64,000 nucleotides of DNA, taken from the NCBI GenBank assembly GCA_037447655.1, contig JBBHKE010003193.1, positions 1 through 64,000 of the forward strand, given 5' to 3'. The position numbers and the translations under genes were made by a program. Source of the DNA: Zygnema cylindricum (Eukaryota; Streptophyta; Zygnematophyceae; Zygnematales; Zygnemataceae). The first letter of the stretch is position 1; the number at the start of each line of letters is the position of its first letter. The notes beneath the pieces were generated by a model. The model did no database searches and was not told the DNA's origin. It saw only the letters and a list, made by a program, of their open reading frames with translations. Below are positions 9,978-21,352 of the stretch, piece after piece.

Positions 9978-11560
9978 GAGCACTTTCCCACATGATAACG
10001 TAACGGTTTATTTTTGTCGTTTTCCTCCAAACTTAGCCCACAAAGAGAAAATCCACAACCGTACCAAAAAAAATAAAATTACCCCAATAGAATTTGCGTC
10101 ACTTCGAAACTTTAAATGTACTACAATTTGTCGTCTAGCGCGTTCTGACCCACTTTTGCGTCCTTCCAGCTCATCTTCAAACTTCTGCTCAAATCAGGTT
10201 GAGTTGGCGACCTTTTTCATAAGCTGACATCATCGAGGTCAACATTTTACTTAAATTACAACTTTCGAAAACTCTTTATTATTATTCTCCTCACTAGATT
10301 CTATTTTCTGTCTTTTTTTTCTTGCTTGTGAAGTTATTATTCCCTCACTCTACCATTTTCCAAGGTTCTTTAGGGTTTAAAAGTGGAGAAACTGGCAGTA
10401 GAGATGGATCGCATCACCCTTTCTCTCTCCTTTCTCCTCTCACCCCTTCCTCTCATTTTGTGGGTAAGTGGTTGTGCCATTTGAGTGAAAAATGGGTTAT
10501 GGCAACTTACCTTAAATGGAATGAAAAAAAAGGGAGAAAAATCAAAATAAAATAAAACATAAACCTTCCCATGTGAAAACTACACACCCAAGAAAAAGGT
10601 CCCCCCCTTTCTTTGCCCACTATCTCTTCTGCACACCAAACCATCTCCTGGCCACCCTCCTTAGCCATGTCTGTACACCCACTATAGGAGACCCTCTTTT
10701 TCCCCCAAAAAAATAGTTTCACATGGTTTTTCTAAAACCACCCTAAAGATTTTCTTCTCAATCCTCCATCCTCATTTTTGTACAAAATTTGGGGATAGAG
10801 TGGGGAATCCCAATTTAGGGAAATGTGAGCCGGCTAGGATTTGTTAAAATTGGGTATTTTCTGGGTCTCGATTTATTCTATGTGTTTGCTAGATGGTATT
10901 CAAAAGTCATCCATACTTGTCGTAGTCACTGGAAGACGGAGATAGCCATGGCTGCTGCCATAATTAGAAAGAAAGATGAGCAAAATGTTGGACCTAGCCG
11001 GATTAGAACCTAGGTCTCTCAATGCATAGGGAGTACGGCGTAACCGTGCGCCTTATCCCTTAGGTCTTAATGAACCAATAAACATGTATGGTTTGATATT
11101 CACTTAAAGATTTACGCTACGCCGCTTAGATCAAACCACAATGAAGTAGATGGCATTTTTACCAAAAGTTGCCTTTGCCTATATTTGAACCTGGGTCTAT
11201 GGCAAGTAGAGTGAGAAAAGACAAAAAAACAAATTCGGGAAATTATGGCGGAAAGTTTTGGAGGTAGTGACTTTGACGCTATCATAAGTGAGCCTAATGT
11301 CGAAATGTCACAAACCATAAACATCTACAATGTCACAAGAAACTAGAAGCCCACAACTATCGCTATATTGTTTAAGTCATCAATTTTCGCAAGTTTTGTA
11401 GTTGTATACAGTCGTCACAAATTACACCCATATATACATCCGTCACAATTTGATGTAACGATTTCATTGCATTAAATCACAACGCTTTGGAAGTATTACG
11501 AAAAAAATTCGCTAAAAAACAAAATAGTAAAACCAAATTTCGGTTACATAGGAAAGTGCC
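9978..11560. mobile_element. Diverged family A-like element with an insertion
   Basis: The left end GAGCACTTTCCCACATGATA and the right end (inverted GGCACTTTCCTATGTAACCG) are inverted repeats. The left arm (to about 10240) and right arm (11330-11560) follow the layout of family A, including the TCGTCACA direct repeats. The interior is longer and includes an LTR-tail fragment at 10850-11095. Flanking duplications are not clear. Confidence 0.5.
10850..11095 (-). mobile_element. Fragment of family L LTR tail with tRNA-like region
   Basis: In inverted orientation it contains a tRNA-like segment with a good B-box-like GGTTCTAATCC (11000-11010). The LTR tail motif follows (GCCATGGCT, then CCAGTGACTACGACAAGT, then AGAAAATACCCA). 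The order matches the 3' ends of the three family L LTRs. It could be a tRNA-derived SINE that the LTRs captured, or a truncated LTR. Confidence 0.55.
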
Positions 11561-11720
11561 ATAAGTTATAATAGTATTTTTTGCATGAATGTTCTTTATT
11601 TTGTCTTTCGGTCAACGCATTTTATAAACATGGTATTTTTTACATGATTCAATATTTTTACGTTTATTAGTATTTATGCGTTTGGTACCTCTATGTGTGG
11701 TATGTTGACTTGGTACGCAC

Positions 11721-12363
11721 CATAGATGTCCGATGCGCATAGAAAGCACGGAGTAAACTAACGATTACTATGTATAGTGCGCATAAAACAATTTCAAATT
11801 TTATATAATTTTTTGTAAAAATCGTACTTTTTTTTACTTTCAATTTTCAATATTTGTAAATATTCAATACCGAAAAAAAATGAAAAGTGCAACAAACTAG
11901 CGGCGAGCGTCGGAATTTACTATGTCTCAAATGGCGACTTCCTACTGAAAGAGTGGAGGATAGATAAAATACACGCGCGCAATTGAAGCATAAGTGAATA
12001 CCGAAAGCGTAACGAACTAGCGGCGAGCATCGAAATTTACGGCGTCTCCCACGACGGCTTCCTACCGAAGAAAGAGTGGAGGACATAGAATACGCGCGCG
12101 CAAATCAAGCGAAATTGTAAAACTGAAAAGTGTAAAGAACTACCGGCGGGCGGCGGAATTTAGGGCGTCTCCCACGGCGGCTTCATTCTGAAGACGGAGT
12201 AGAGGACAGATAAAAATACGCGCTCGCAAATGAAGCAACGTCATTTTTTTTTTATGTCCGTACAATTTTTCGTACAGTGTGAAACATACGAAATTTACGA
12301 AACAAGCGAATACTACGTAGTTTTCGGAAAAGAACCCAAATCCGTACGAATTGGACATCTATG
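11721..12363. mobile_element. hAT-like element, family C, copy 1, TSD GTACGCAC
   Basis: A 643-bp element with termini CATAGATGTCC and GGACATCTATG, flanked by a perfect 8-bp duplication GTACGCAC (11713-11720 and 12364-12371). Inside are three tandem units of about 119 bp (about 11880-12238). Each carries AGCGGCGAGC, then ACGGCG, then GAGTGGAGGACA, then ACGCGCGC. The 8-bp TSD supports the hAT superfamily; no transposase is present. Confidence 0.85.
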
Positions 12364-12371
12364 GTACGCAC

Positions 12372-13337
12372 ATACATGGTACGCAAGAGAAGATTTGAGT
12401 TAAAATTTGTCGGTGTAAAAATCATTGACGATTTTCAATATACTATCTTAGCCTATGTGGTACCACTCATCTTGCAACACCTGATTTATACGCTCTACTC
12501 GATAGAACATCTTTCGTATCCGTAATGTTGGTTGTACAATTACAAAAGTAATTGATCGAACACAAACGTAGGCTGTTGTCGACGGAATAGATTTGAACTT
12601 TTTGAGTGCGAAATGCCGAGAAATCTAAGGATACCGTACAAGTTGCGTTACCTCTAAACTTTATACGTACAGTAGTTTGTCGTTTAGCACAATGAATCTT
12701 GTCGTTTAGCGTATTTCGACCCACATTCGCGTCCTTTCAGCACATGTTCAAACTTTACATCAAATCACCTCGCGAGGAGATTTCAAATAAAGTCCAATTA
12801 GGTGAACGAATAGTCAGACGTCGTCGCACGTGTCAGAAGTTTTTTACATTTTTTATGCGCGGAGTACCAAAAAAAAAATCACACTGCATGTTTTCAGCCT
12901 ATACGTACTGTTTTCCGTGGGCTGATTTCCTTACAAGAGTCGTCTCTCTCAAACACGTGTCTTCACACATCCGGCGGAGTAAAATCATTGGGCACCCGTC
13001 GGCAAGTGGGAAGATAAAAAACGAAACCGCATTTCTGTGCGACAGCGAAAGGTAATTTAGGGTTTCGATGCGTCCACAATGTGGCGTACGGACATTACGA
13101 AGTCACAAAAATTGTACAGCGTGAGGAGAGACGCCTGAAATTGAAGTCGAGTGGAATTTTTGCCTCATTTTGTGTACCACTTCATCTGTCACATTGTGTC
13201 GAACACGTCTACGTAAGTCACTTTTTTAAGTGACAAGTTATTTGAGTTTACATCCGAATGCTCTAGAAGCTGTACGGAGAATCTTCGTTAAAAAACAAAG
13301 TAGCAAGACAAAGTTTCGGTTACATGCGAAATTACCC
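12372..13337. other. Probable diverged family A element, left end unclear
   Basis: From about 12500 this stretch follows family A (CGTTTAGCGTATTTCGACCC, CAGCACATGTTCAAACTT). It ends with CGGTTACATGCGAAATTACCC like the right end of 9978-11560. A left terminus and TSD could not be fixed. No gene is supported. Confidence 0.4.
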
Positions 13338-13697
13338 TAAGTCATTGATCAACCCTCCAAACCGCTCAGCATGCACCGTCGAATACAGATCTGCGGTCGG
13401 CAGCAATGCCGCGGCTGTCGGCACGGCACTACGCATGGCTACTCAGATAAACAGCCTAGGCGCACCGACACGATCTTAAAAAATCAGATTGTACCATAGA
13501 AAGAAAGATTTTATTATTGAAAAACGCAATGGTTAAACAATCAAAGTAGAAAACTTGATTGAAAAGGAAAATAGTTCACTACCATTAAAGGCTAGAATTG
13601 TAAATCCAAAAGTACGTACAAAAATTGTAAATGTTGACCAACACTAAGAGCAAAAGAAAGCAAAGAAAACATTGGAAACAAAAAACAAATACTAAAA

Positions 13698-14879
13698 CTA
13701 AACTACAAAAGCACTCAAAAGTAGACTATACAAAGGCTTTAGATGACAAAAAAGGGTCGTCGGCCCAAAGTCTAAAACAAAACTACAGTAAAGGTCCGAG
13801 GAACAAATATCATCAATGTGCACCGGGTGGCGAGGAGGTAAATCTTGTAGGCCTCGACCACCGTTCACCACCGTGCTCTGTTGGATAAAGGCCGATGCTT
13901 GAGATCGTTGAAGGGCAACAAAGATAAATTGGCGGTAAAAGGCTGACATGAGGGCCAAGGGAGGGCTGCCAGGTCCTCGAGCCTCAAACGACCGTCGAGC
14001 ACAATTGCGGATGAAGTTGTCGAACGACGAGTCTAAGGTCCCAAATATCTCTAAAGCAAAAGGTATGAAGTTGTCGGCTGGGTCCCGATGAGCGTAATCG
14101 CGTTCTTTAGAAGCCGCTGCATCTCGAGCCGCAACACCAGTATATAATGCCCCACGCGTTGAAACATGGGATCCCGTCGGGTCGGTCAAAACTACATCCC
14201 CCAATGTTCTTTGTGCACCTTGTAAAAACACAAGGTCCACGCGAGGGCCGCGCACTCCTCGAGATTGAGAACGTGGCGGGAGGATATGCAACACCTCACA
14301 TTTTACCGTATACCCGGCTTCACTACCAACCGAGGCGACTGCATCTCGAACCATATCATGCGCCGATTTACGTTCTCCACCATGTGAACAACGAAGCAAA
14401 TGGACGCCTTCCTCATCTATAGATTGGCCACAGACGCAACGAGGCTTACCCAAAAAAGAAGGGTGTGGTAAGCCAAGACATAAACAGAGTGAACAAAAAA
14501 GTTGTTGAGAAGAAAAACGAAGTGAGGCAAAAATTGGAGTAGCGACGAGCCAAGCCCGAGCACTTGGTCTTGAACAAGAGCGCAGTCGAGCCCGTGCTTT
14601 AGCTGTAGGTTGCGCCTCAAGTAGGTTGTTAAAGTCATTGGCGGCGACCTTATCGGTGATATGTTGTTGTACTTGGGAATGACTGCTGGTGAGGAGGGAA
14701 GAGAATTGAGGAATGACAGCTTGGGCCTCAGCTGGCAAAAGCAAACAAGTAGCCAATAACGATTGCTGAAATGAGAAAGATCCCTCGTCAACGGTAGAGA
14801 TCGCATGGGCCAAGATAGGATTATCGTCCACCACAAACCTCGAACTAATGATGGATGCCACTAGAGCCCAACTACCCAA
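13698..14879 (-). pseudogene. Non-LTR retrotransposon, C-terminal region with endonuclease-like domain (truncated)
   Basis: A 393-codon frame without an N-terminal reverse transcriptase. It contains a C-x-C-G zinc-type cluster (RCVCGQSIDEEGVHLLRCSH), then HDMVRDAV, then RVDLVFL followed by GDVVLTDPT. The order of zinc cluster, H/D and R, then (V)D...D-V resembles the restriction-like endonuclease at the C-terminus of early-branching non-LTR retrotransposons (R2/NeSL/Utopia type). The same protein, more complete, is at 58654-61890. Upstream sequence is cut by the assembly gap at 14955. It is a mobile-element remnant, not a host gene. The clade is inference. Confidence 0.75.
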
Positions 14880-14954
14880 GTAAGCGGCCGGTGCTATGGT
14901 CGTTGTGGAACACAGACCAAGACCCCCAAAAGAGACAGGTAAAGCAGATTGGCG

Positions 14955-14964
14955 NNNNNNNNNN
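14955..14964. other. Assembly gap (10 Ns)
   Basis: Ten consecutive N. The true gap length is unknown, so the relation between the retrotransposon pieces on either side is uncertain. Confidence 0.99.
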
Positions 14965-15254
14965 GTGGCATGTCGGTGATAGATGCCCCAACTTTTCGGC
15001 TACGTAATTTAAAGTAACAAAATTTTGGGAGCCATTAATGAAAAGTCGGGTAAAACTGCTAGGTTAGTCTAGCAGGAAAGGAAAGAAAAGGGGAAAGACG
15101 ATCCCTTTCAACTTCGTAAGCTTTGGCGCTCCATTCACTGTACCTGTGTAGCTCCTGATTTTCAGGGAGGTGATTTTCCTCACCTCACCTAAAGGGGAGA
15201 GATGGGTCGGTTGTTGAAGTATGGCAAACGAAACCTCTATAAACCCTGGAACCT

Positions 15255-15420
15255 GAGCAGCAAGCTGTTGAAGGGCGGTAAAAGGCCGACATGAGAGCCG
15301 AGGGACGGTTGCGAGGTCCTCGAGCCTCAAACGATCGTCGAGCACAATCACGAATGAAGTTGTCGAACGACGAGTCCAAGGTCCCAAATATCTCCAAAGC
15401 AAACGGTATGAAGTTGTTGG
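15255..15420 (-). pseudogene. Second fragment of the same non-LTR retrotransposon 3' coding region
   Basis: Near-identical to about 13918-14080, encoding ALEIFGTLDSSFDNFIR, then CARRSFEARGP, then ALMSAFYR. It lies across the gap from the longer copy in the same orientation. This could be a tandem insertion, a duplicate, or an assembly artefact caused by collapsed repeats. Confidence 0.75.
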
Positions 15421-15762
15421 CTGGGTAGAGAGGGGAAATCCACTCCACTCCTTTTAGTGGAGGGACTTTTAGTCCTCGATGTGTCCATGTCACTTACCTC
15501 GCGGTTTCGAATGCTTCAACTTTCCCTAGCAGAAAGGGGAAAAGAAAGGAAAGGACGATCTGATTGGATCGTCAAAATGGGCTGAAAAGTAATTACCGAG
15601 GGTTTTAAAACAATGAAATTTAATGCATCGGCTTTTCAACCCCGTAGATAGTGGCTGTACGGTGTGGTTGTGTCCACGCTTTAGTTTTGGCGTGTGTAAC
15701 TGCCGTAACGATATCGCATAAAACCAGACCTGGGGCAAAATCGTATCTCCCAAGATTACACC

Positions 15763-16874
15763 CATTGTTCAAAAGTAGGCGTTTTTATGGTAGGCCATTG
15801 GTCGGCGCCTTTATCGTAAGTTGTGTTATGGGCTTTTCATGTGATCTTCTTAGATCGCTACTTTGATCGGCGACCGTCCGATTGTCCAAATTTGACGGTG
15901 AATTTTTTTTTTTTGGTCCGAATGTTTTTATTGGTCCATTTTTTGGTCCAAATGTTTTAATTGGTCCAATTTTTGGTCCGAATGTTTTAATTGGTCCGAA
16001 TAGGTCCAAATACAATATGGGTCTTAAGGTCATATTTTATGTTTTGCATACAATAGCCTAGTTGTTCAATATGCTTGATTTTTTCCTTTTTTCCAATTTC
16101 TACGTATTGTACGTGACTTTTCAAAAAATTGCAAAAAAAAGTCTACAGTAAACTGAAACTGAAAATTTACGGAAACTATAGACAAATTACGGTAACCGTA
16201 CGAATATTTACGGAAATTGTATGGAAATTGACAAAAATATTCGATGCACGTATCGGTACTTTCTGTTCAGTAAACTGATCAGATTGTACACAGAAATGTA
16301 CGGAAATTTAGCGTCACGTCTACGGACATTTCCAAAAAGAGACGTTGCGGCGTCACACTTTTTGAGCGCCGTAAGTTCAAAATGTGTACGGGCGTCTTCT
16401 TTAAATTTTGGAAAAGAAGCCGCCATAAATACTTCAACAGTTGAAAGCGAAAATTCAAGGAAGACGCCATTACCGACGCCACGGCAGCAGTTAGACAGTT
16501 TTATTCGGGCAAAAAGTGACATTTTAGCAAGATTTGGACATGGGCTTTCGAAATTTCATAGGAAGCGCTATCAATATTGACCGTAACTAGATGATGTAGA
16601 CGTTCCGATGCATGCATCAGAAGTATCATAATAATTTGATTACAACTTATTTTTTGACGGAAAGCGTACAAACTGCGGTACATGTTCAATTCAATATTTT
16701 TGACATGTACGGATTTGTACGTAAAAAATCATTAACGTTTTTTACGATTTTTCAAATCGACCTCTCCAGTTTCTACGTATTGTACGCGCGTTCGAATCGT
16801 GCGTAGAATACGTTTTGAATAACTATGCAATAGGCATGTTGTATGGGCCTACTTTCACCTACTCTTGAACTATG
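15763..16874. mobile_element. hAT-like element, family D, copy 1, TSD ATTACACC
   Basis: Termini CATTGTTCAAAAGTAGG and CCTACTCTTGAACTATG (inverted) are flanked by a perfect 8-bp duplication ATTACACC (15755-15762 and 16875-16882). It is 1112 bp. The second copy at 25822-26369 shares both ends, but this one has a longer interior, so it may contain another insertion. No transposase frame was seen. Confidence 0.88.
15915..15997. repeat. Tandem repeat, about 30-bp units
   Basis: Nearly three units of GGTCCGAATGTTTTAATTGG followed by TCCAATTTTT, inside the hAT-like element. On the opposite strand it reads as the repeat PIKTFGPK, which has no support as protein. Confidence 0.85.
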
Positions 16875-16882
16875 ATTACACC

Positions 16883-17387
16883 GTTTTTTTACGGGTGAAA
16901 ATTAGCAGTATTCCATAGTCGAATTATATCATTTTTTCTCCATTGAAATGGAGAGTAATCCGTTTCGCTTTCCCCATTGCAAAAGCCTAAACGACGCCCG
17001 AGCTTCTCCCAAACAAAACATTCGACCTCACCTCTCGATCCGAGAAGGGAGAAGCCCCTGGACTTCTATGCCGGGTTATGCTTCTCCTGTTTATCCACCT
17101 CCGGTCTCACTACCACTGGCACGTTTGGTAGAGGCTCATATAAGATAGTTAACTCCAATGTGTCAAGTCCTGGTGATGGATAATCCATGCTCACTATGCA
17201 AAATTATATGACATGAAAAAAATAGCCATTAGTTTGGCATAGATTGGCATGGCAAGGTTAGCCGCTGATGACAAGGCAGAGCGTTGCAAACCTAATCCCT
17301 GTGGTACGACATTTGAGTCTTCCTTCTCCCTTGTCTCATTTATCTCATAGAGGATCTCTTGCCTTCCCTCTATTTAACCTCGTGGCA
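16883..17387. promoter_or_regulatory. Upstream region of the methyltransferase-riboflavin kinase gene
   Basis: About 500 bp between the hAT-like element and the chosen start codon. An in-frame ATG at 17268, after a stop at 17259, could extend the protein by 40 residues. Another ATG at 17249 is out of frame. No convincing TATA element was fixed. Confidence 0.35.
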
Positions 17388-20300
17388 ATGGAGGCTCTCT
17401 CCCTCCCTCTTTCTTTGGATTCGTGCGTTCCTTTTTTTTTTTTTCCTCCTTGCACCAATTCCTTCAAGACTGTAACATGTAATACTCCATCATATTACTT
17501 GTCTTTCACCAAAAACCATGTTTCTCAACACAATAAACCTAGCTCGAGTTATTTTGCAAAACCTGTTTCATCTCGCTCTTTTAGTACTAAAAACGCAGGA
17601 CAATTATATTCGTTTTCTTCTAGAAATAGCATTTACAGCGATGCAGAAAAAAATGAATCGCCGGAACAGACAGCAAATGCTAAAAGAAACAAGGAACATG
17701 AAGAATATGGGGAGGTTAGTGAAATTATCAGGAGGCATTCACAAATATCTTTGGAAGATGCCTCAGAAAGAGAAGAAATTAGTGCTCGAGAACTTCACAA
17801 CCGCATACAATCGGGCTTCTTCGACGACAATTTTGACTTTTTTGAAAAGCCAGTGCCTCCAGATGTTGAAGAAAAGCTGGAAGCCATCGTTAGGGCTTCA
17901 GAACTACAGGCTGATTGGAAAGTGCTAGACTGTGGGGCTGGGTCTGGAGCCTTAATTCCTCACTTTCACAAAAGGGGAGCTCAGGACATCACAGGTAAGT
18001 GCTCTGAGGTTCGTATGTTCATGTGGACTACAAAGGAAGAAGTAAAGAAGAACGAACGGACTACAAGCATTCGTAAAAAAGAGAGAACAGACAGGAAGCA
18101 CAGCTGGAAAATGAAAAAACCGAACAGAAAAAGAAAGACAACGGAAAAAGAAACAAGATAACAAAACTTTTGGTTGTTTGTTTGACAGTCGTGAGTAGTG
18201 AAAGTTGGTGTAATTATGATTTTTTTTTGAGTAACATAGAACTGACATTTATTAGTTTGATTGTTTATGCCGACTTTGGCAAGATTTATCTTTTGTGTAT
18301 ATGAAACCTGTCCTGACAAAGTCATCTTTCTGGGGCCCTTTCCTTATTAACGAACAATATTCCAATGGAAAATCGTACATTTTGTTGAAACGATTGAACT
18401 ACCTAACCTGAAAAACTGGAAGTACTATTTTTTTTTTGCTTAATGCGCCTTACAAAATATGCACACGGGGACACAAATGGATTCGGAAACTTCATAAGAG
18501 TTATTTTCTTCTGCGAATCTCCCCTTTGGTTGCTTTCCATTGGGACTGGGACTTTTTTATGAAGACATGCTCAGAATCTGCCCAAATATACCTGTATCTT
18601 CCAGTAACCACCAAACTTTTTGTTTTGATTAGTTTCTCTCTGGGGCTGTGGCAGCTGTCGACCTTTCTCTCATGATGATTTCACAGCTTAAGGAGAGGTT
18701 TGACAATGTGCGTTGTTGGCACGGGGATGTAATTGACTTCCCAACCGAATATGGTCCTTTTGATGTCATTTTCTTCAATTCTATGTTCGGAAATGTACAT
18801 TCACAAATTGAGACGCTGAAAACAGCTGTCCGTCTTGCAAAACCAGGTGAATAAAGCTGCCGTCGTAACAGTGTCACTTAACGTTGTCGATAGTGCTTTG
18901 ATGGAATTATGTAATTGCTTTTCTTTAAGTCAAGGAGTTGTGAAATGAAAAACGAGAACCTCTGTTTGATGGTTTATGATGCTTGCAACGTTTTTTGTCT
19001 ATGTTCAGGTGCTGAAGTTATTCTTTGTTTCTGGAAAAATCTCTTAGCATTAGAATTGGGAGTATAGGAGATAGTTTCACATTAAAAGACAACTTATTAG
19101 AAATGATTTTGGTAAATATCAGGAGTGCACAATGATTTCTACAGGTTCTGTGCTGGTCATTCTTGGAAAAAAGAAAAGTGTTGTTTGGAGGAGCAAATTA
19201 ATGGTCAGCAAAACACTGGATTTTGCACAAACCTGAAAGAAAAACCATCTTTGGATTATCCCTGGTGCAGGAACACAAATCGTTATCAGTCATCCTTTGG
19301 GTGCTTCGTTTGTGGTAACACTGCGAAATGAAAGTCCATCTGTGGTCCCAAATATCCTGCCTACACGTCCTGAGTTAGAAAAGTTAACGGATGGGATCCC
19401 TTTGGAGATTGTGCAGTTTCAGGACGAGCCTGGTTTATACTTGGCAATTCTCAAAGTAAGTATTTCCTTCTGCACTAGTACAATGCTAATGAAGCAGTTC
19501 TTTTTTCATGCTGTTGGGTGAGGAGTTACATCATTTTAGTAGAAACTAATTTGGGCTAAATTTACCTCATGTTGTTTGATGCATTACAAATGGCGTTGAT
19601 GACATCAGTGTGATATTGAAGCTGATGGTTTTGTTTTTTGCAGGTCACGTCATGTCATCAGCCTAAAGTAGTTGCACGCGGTAAGTGTGTTTCTGATACA
19701 GTTTGGCCTATTGTCATGCTTTTTATGTTGCAGGAAAGTACAGATGATGCCCCTTGCATTTGGCTTCTTAGTGCTTGCTGATGTCTCTGGCTCTTGCTTT
19801 GATGGTTGTCAGTAATTATCGGTCTGTTGTTGTTCGGTATCCTTTACCAGCAACTTTTTTGTTACGCTGGACTCTTTGGTGTTGTGGCAGAGCAGTTTGA
19901 CTTTGAGAAACCCCTACAGTTGGATGGTCCGGTGGTTTCTGGCTTTGGTCGAGGGAGCCGGCAGATGGGTGTTCCAACAGGTAATCGTATGTGGAAGGTT
20001 AAATGACACAAATTTGATTTGCAAATCATCTAATCGCTACCTGCAGTTTGTTGAAATGTCTTGTTATTAAACGCATGAAAGTCTTCCAGTGCTTTTTATC
20101 TCGTCATTTGCAAAATGTCTCTAAGGCTGACATAAAAATGCCCAGATTCTGTGGATCTGTTGCAGCGAATTTGTCTCCAGAGCAGCTTGAAAGCAAGCTC
20201 GAGGGTCTGGCAAAAGGAGTTTATTACGGATGGGCCCAGGTTCCCGACTTGGATATGGGGGTCTACAAGATGGTCGTGAATATTGGTGATCGTCCCACTT

Positions 20301-21352
20301 TTGTTGATGGAGCCGGCCTCAGTGTGGTGAGTTAATGGGCGTATTTGGGATGCAAAGGAAATGTATTGTAGGAAAAGCTTAAACTTAAGGAAGCATAGGC
20401 CTAGTCGAGGCAATCTACTGCATTCATAATTTTTAGAAATTATACGCTCCAGTAGTGGATTGTCAAACGTGAATCGTAGTTTGTGAAGTGTTTACTTATT
20501 ATTCGTTTCATCACAGCCCATGGTTTGAATGGCACTGCTCGGATTATATTTTTATTTTTCCCATGATTTGAAAATTATGAAAGTGGATTTTACTCCTTTT
20601 TTTTTAAATGTTTTCTCGTTTCTTTATGGCTTTACCGATATAGTCTGTGGTCTGCAGTAATGTAAACAAATTGAAATGTTTAAATAACAAGCACCGTTTT
20701 TGACTTTAGGCATGTACTTTTATGTGAACCTTGTGAAATTACATCACATGACAAGCTTGAAGTGTACATAGTTCTGTTGGAGGAGTTCTATCTCCTTTGT
20801 TGACTATTAAACACCGGGTGCTTTTTCAAACTAGGATTTTAACCACACAAAAAGTCATGCAATGTATATGCGAATTTTTGCTGCTTAAGAGTGTGGTTCT
20901 TGTTTTTTAAGGTCTTCGCTCAAGCTCTAGCTGATGTTCAGAGATTGCTGTTATGCCTCATACTAAAAAAAAAGAGGAAGAGGGGCACAGGAGGTTCACA
21001 TATTGAACGATTTTGGAACTGATTTTTATGGCAAAAGAATGCGCGTTCTTGTACATGGCTTCATCCGATCTGAAATGAAGTTCGACTCTCTCGGTGAGTT
21101 CAGCTGTGGGCCTCCCGAGGGAGAGGGACAGGGACAGGGACAGGGAGAAGAGAGGGAGAGGGAGAGGGAGAATGCTGTGCTCAGCATCGAGTGGGCTTAA
21201 CAATCTTGCCGTTAATTTTTATGCTTGTGTTTCTTCTTTGTGGAGCAGATTCTTTGGTAAAGAGAATTTTTGAAGATATTCGCATTGCACGTGAGGAGCT
21301 GGAAAAGAGTGTTGACGTTTTGCACAGCGAGGGTGCCTTCTTTTCCCTTTGA
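17388..21352 (+). CDS. SAM-dependent methyltransferase fused to a riboflavin kinase domain
   Basis: Eight exons: 17388-17994, 18655-18846, 19271-19455, 19644-19680, 19891-19980, 20166-20326, 20991-21093, 21249-21352. All have GT/AG borders and compatible phases, giving 492 residues. Residues 1 to about 70 are Ser/Thr/Phe-rich with few acidic residues, suggesting a plastid transit peptide. A class I methyltransferase follows: motif I VLDCGAGSG at 179-187, then VDLS and GPFDVIFFN. The C-terminus from about 341 is a riboflavin kinase fold: GPVVSGFGRGSRQMGVPTAN (PTAN at 369-372, the nucleotide/Mg site), VVNIGDRPTF, and SVEVHIL with Glu425 at the family's catalytic-glutamate position. It ends with DFYG and KFDSL. 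Such domains phosphorylate riboflavin to FMN. The methyl acceptor is unknown. The start is chosen for its GCAATGG context; 17268 is an alternative giving 532 residues. In the usual RPE segment this protein has RSE. I recall no characterised protein of this order. Confidence 0.85.
21116..21171. repeat. GAGGGA/GGGACA hexanucleotide run in intron 7
   Basis: Short purine-rich microsatellite in the last intron. It is the same motif family, on the opposite strand, as the large TCCCTC tracts in the acyltransferase gene. Confidence 0.8.

Noticed and set aside
13698-14879. The 393-codon frame as a host gene
   Set aside because: The same protein recurs at 58654-61890 next to reverse transcriptase motifs, so it is a retrotransposon remnant.
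15785-16033. Minus-strand frame with PIKTFGPK repeats as a repeat protein
   Set aside because: It is the translation of a 30-bp tandem repeat inside a hAT-like element with its own target duplication.
19806-20006. Frame at 19806-20006 as a separate small gene
   Set aside because: Its second half is exon 5 of the methyltransferase-riboflavin kinase gene; the first half is intron.
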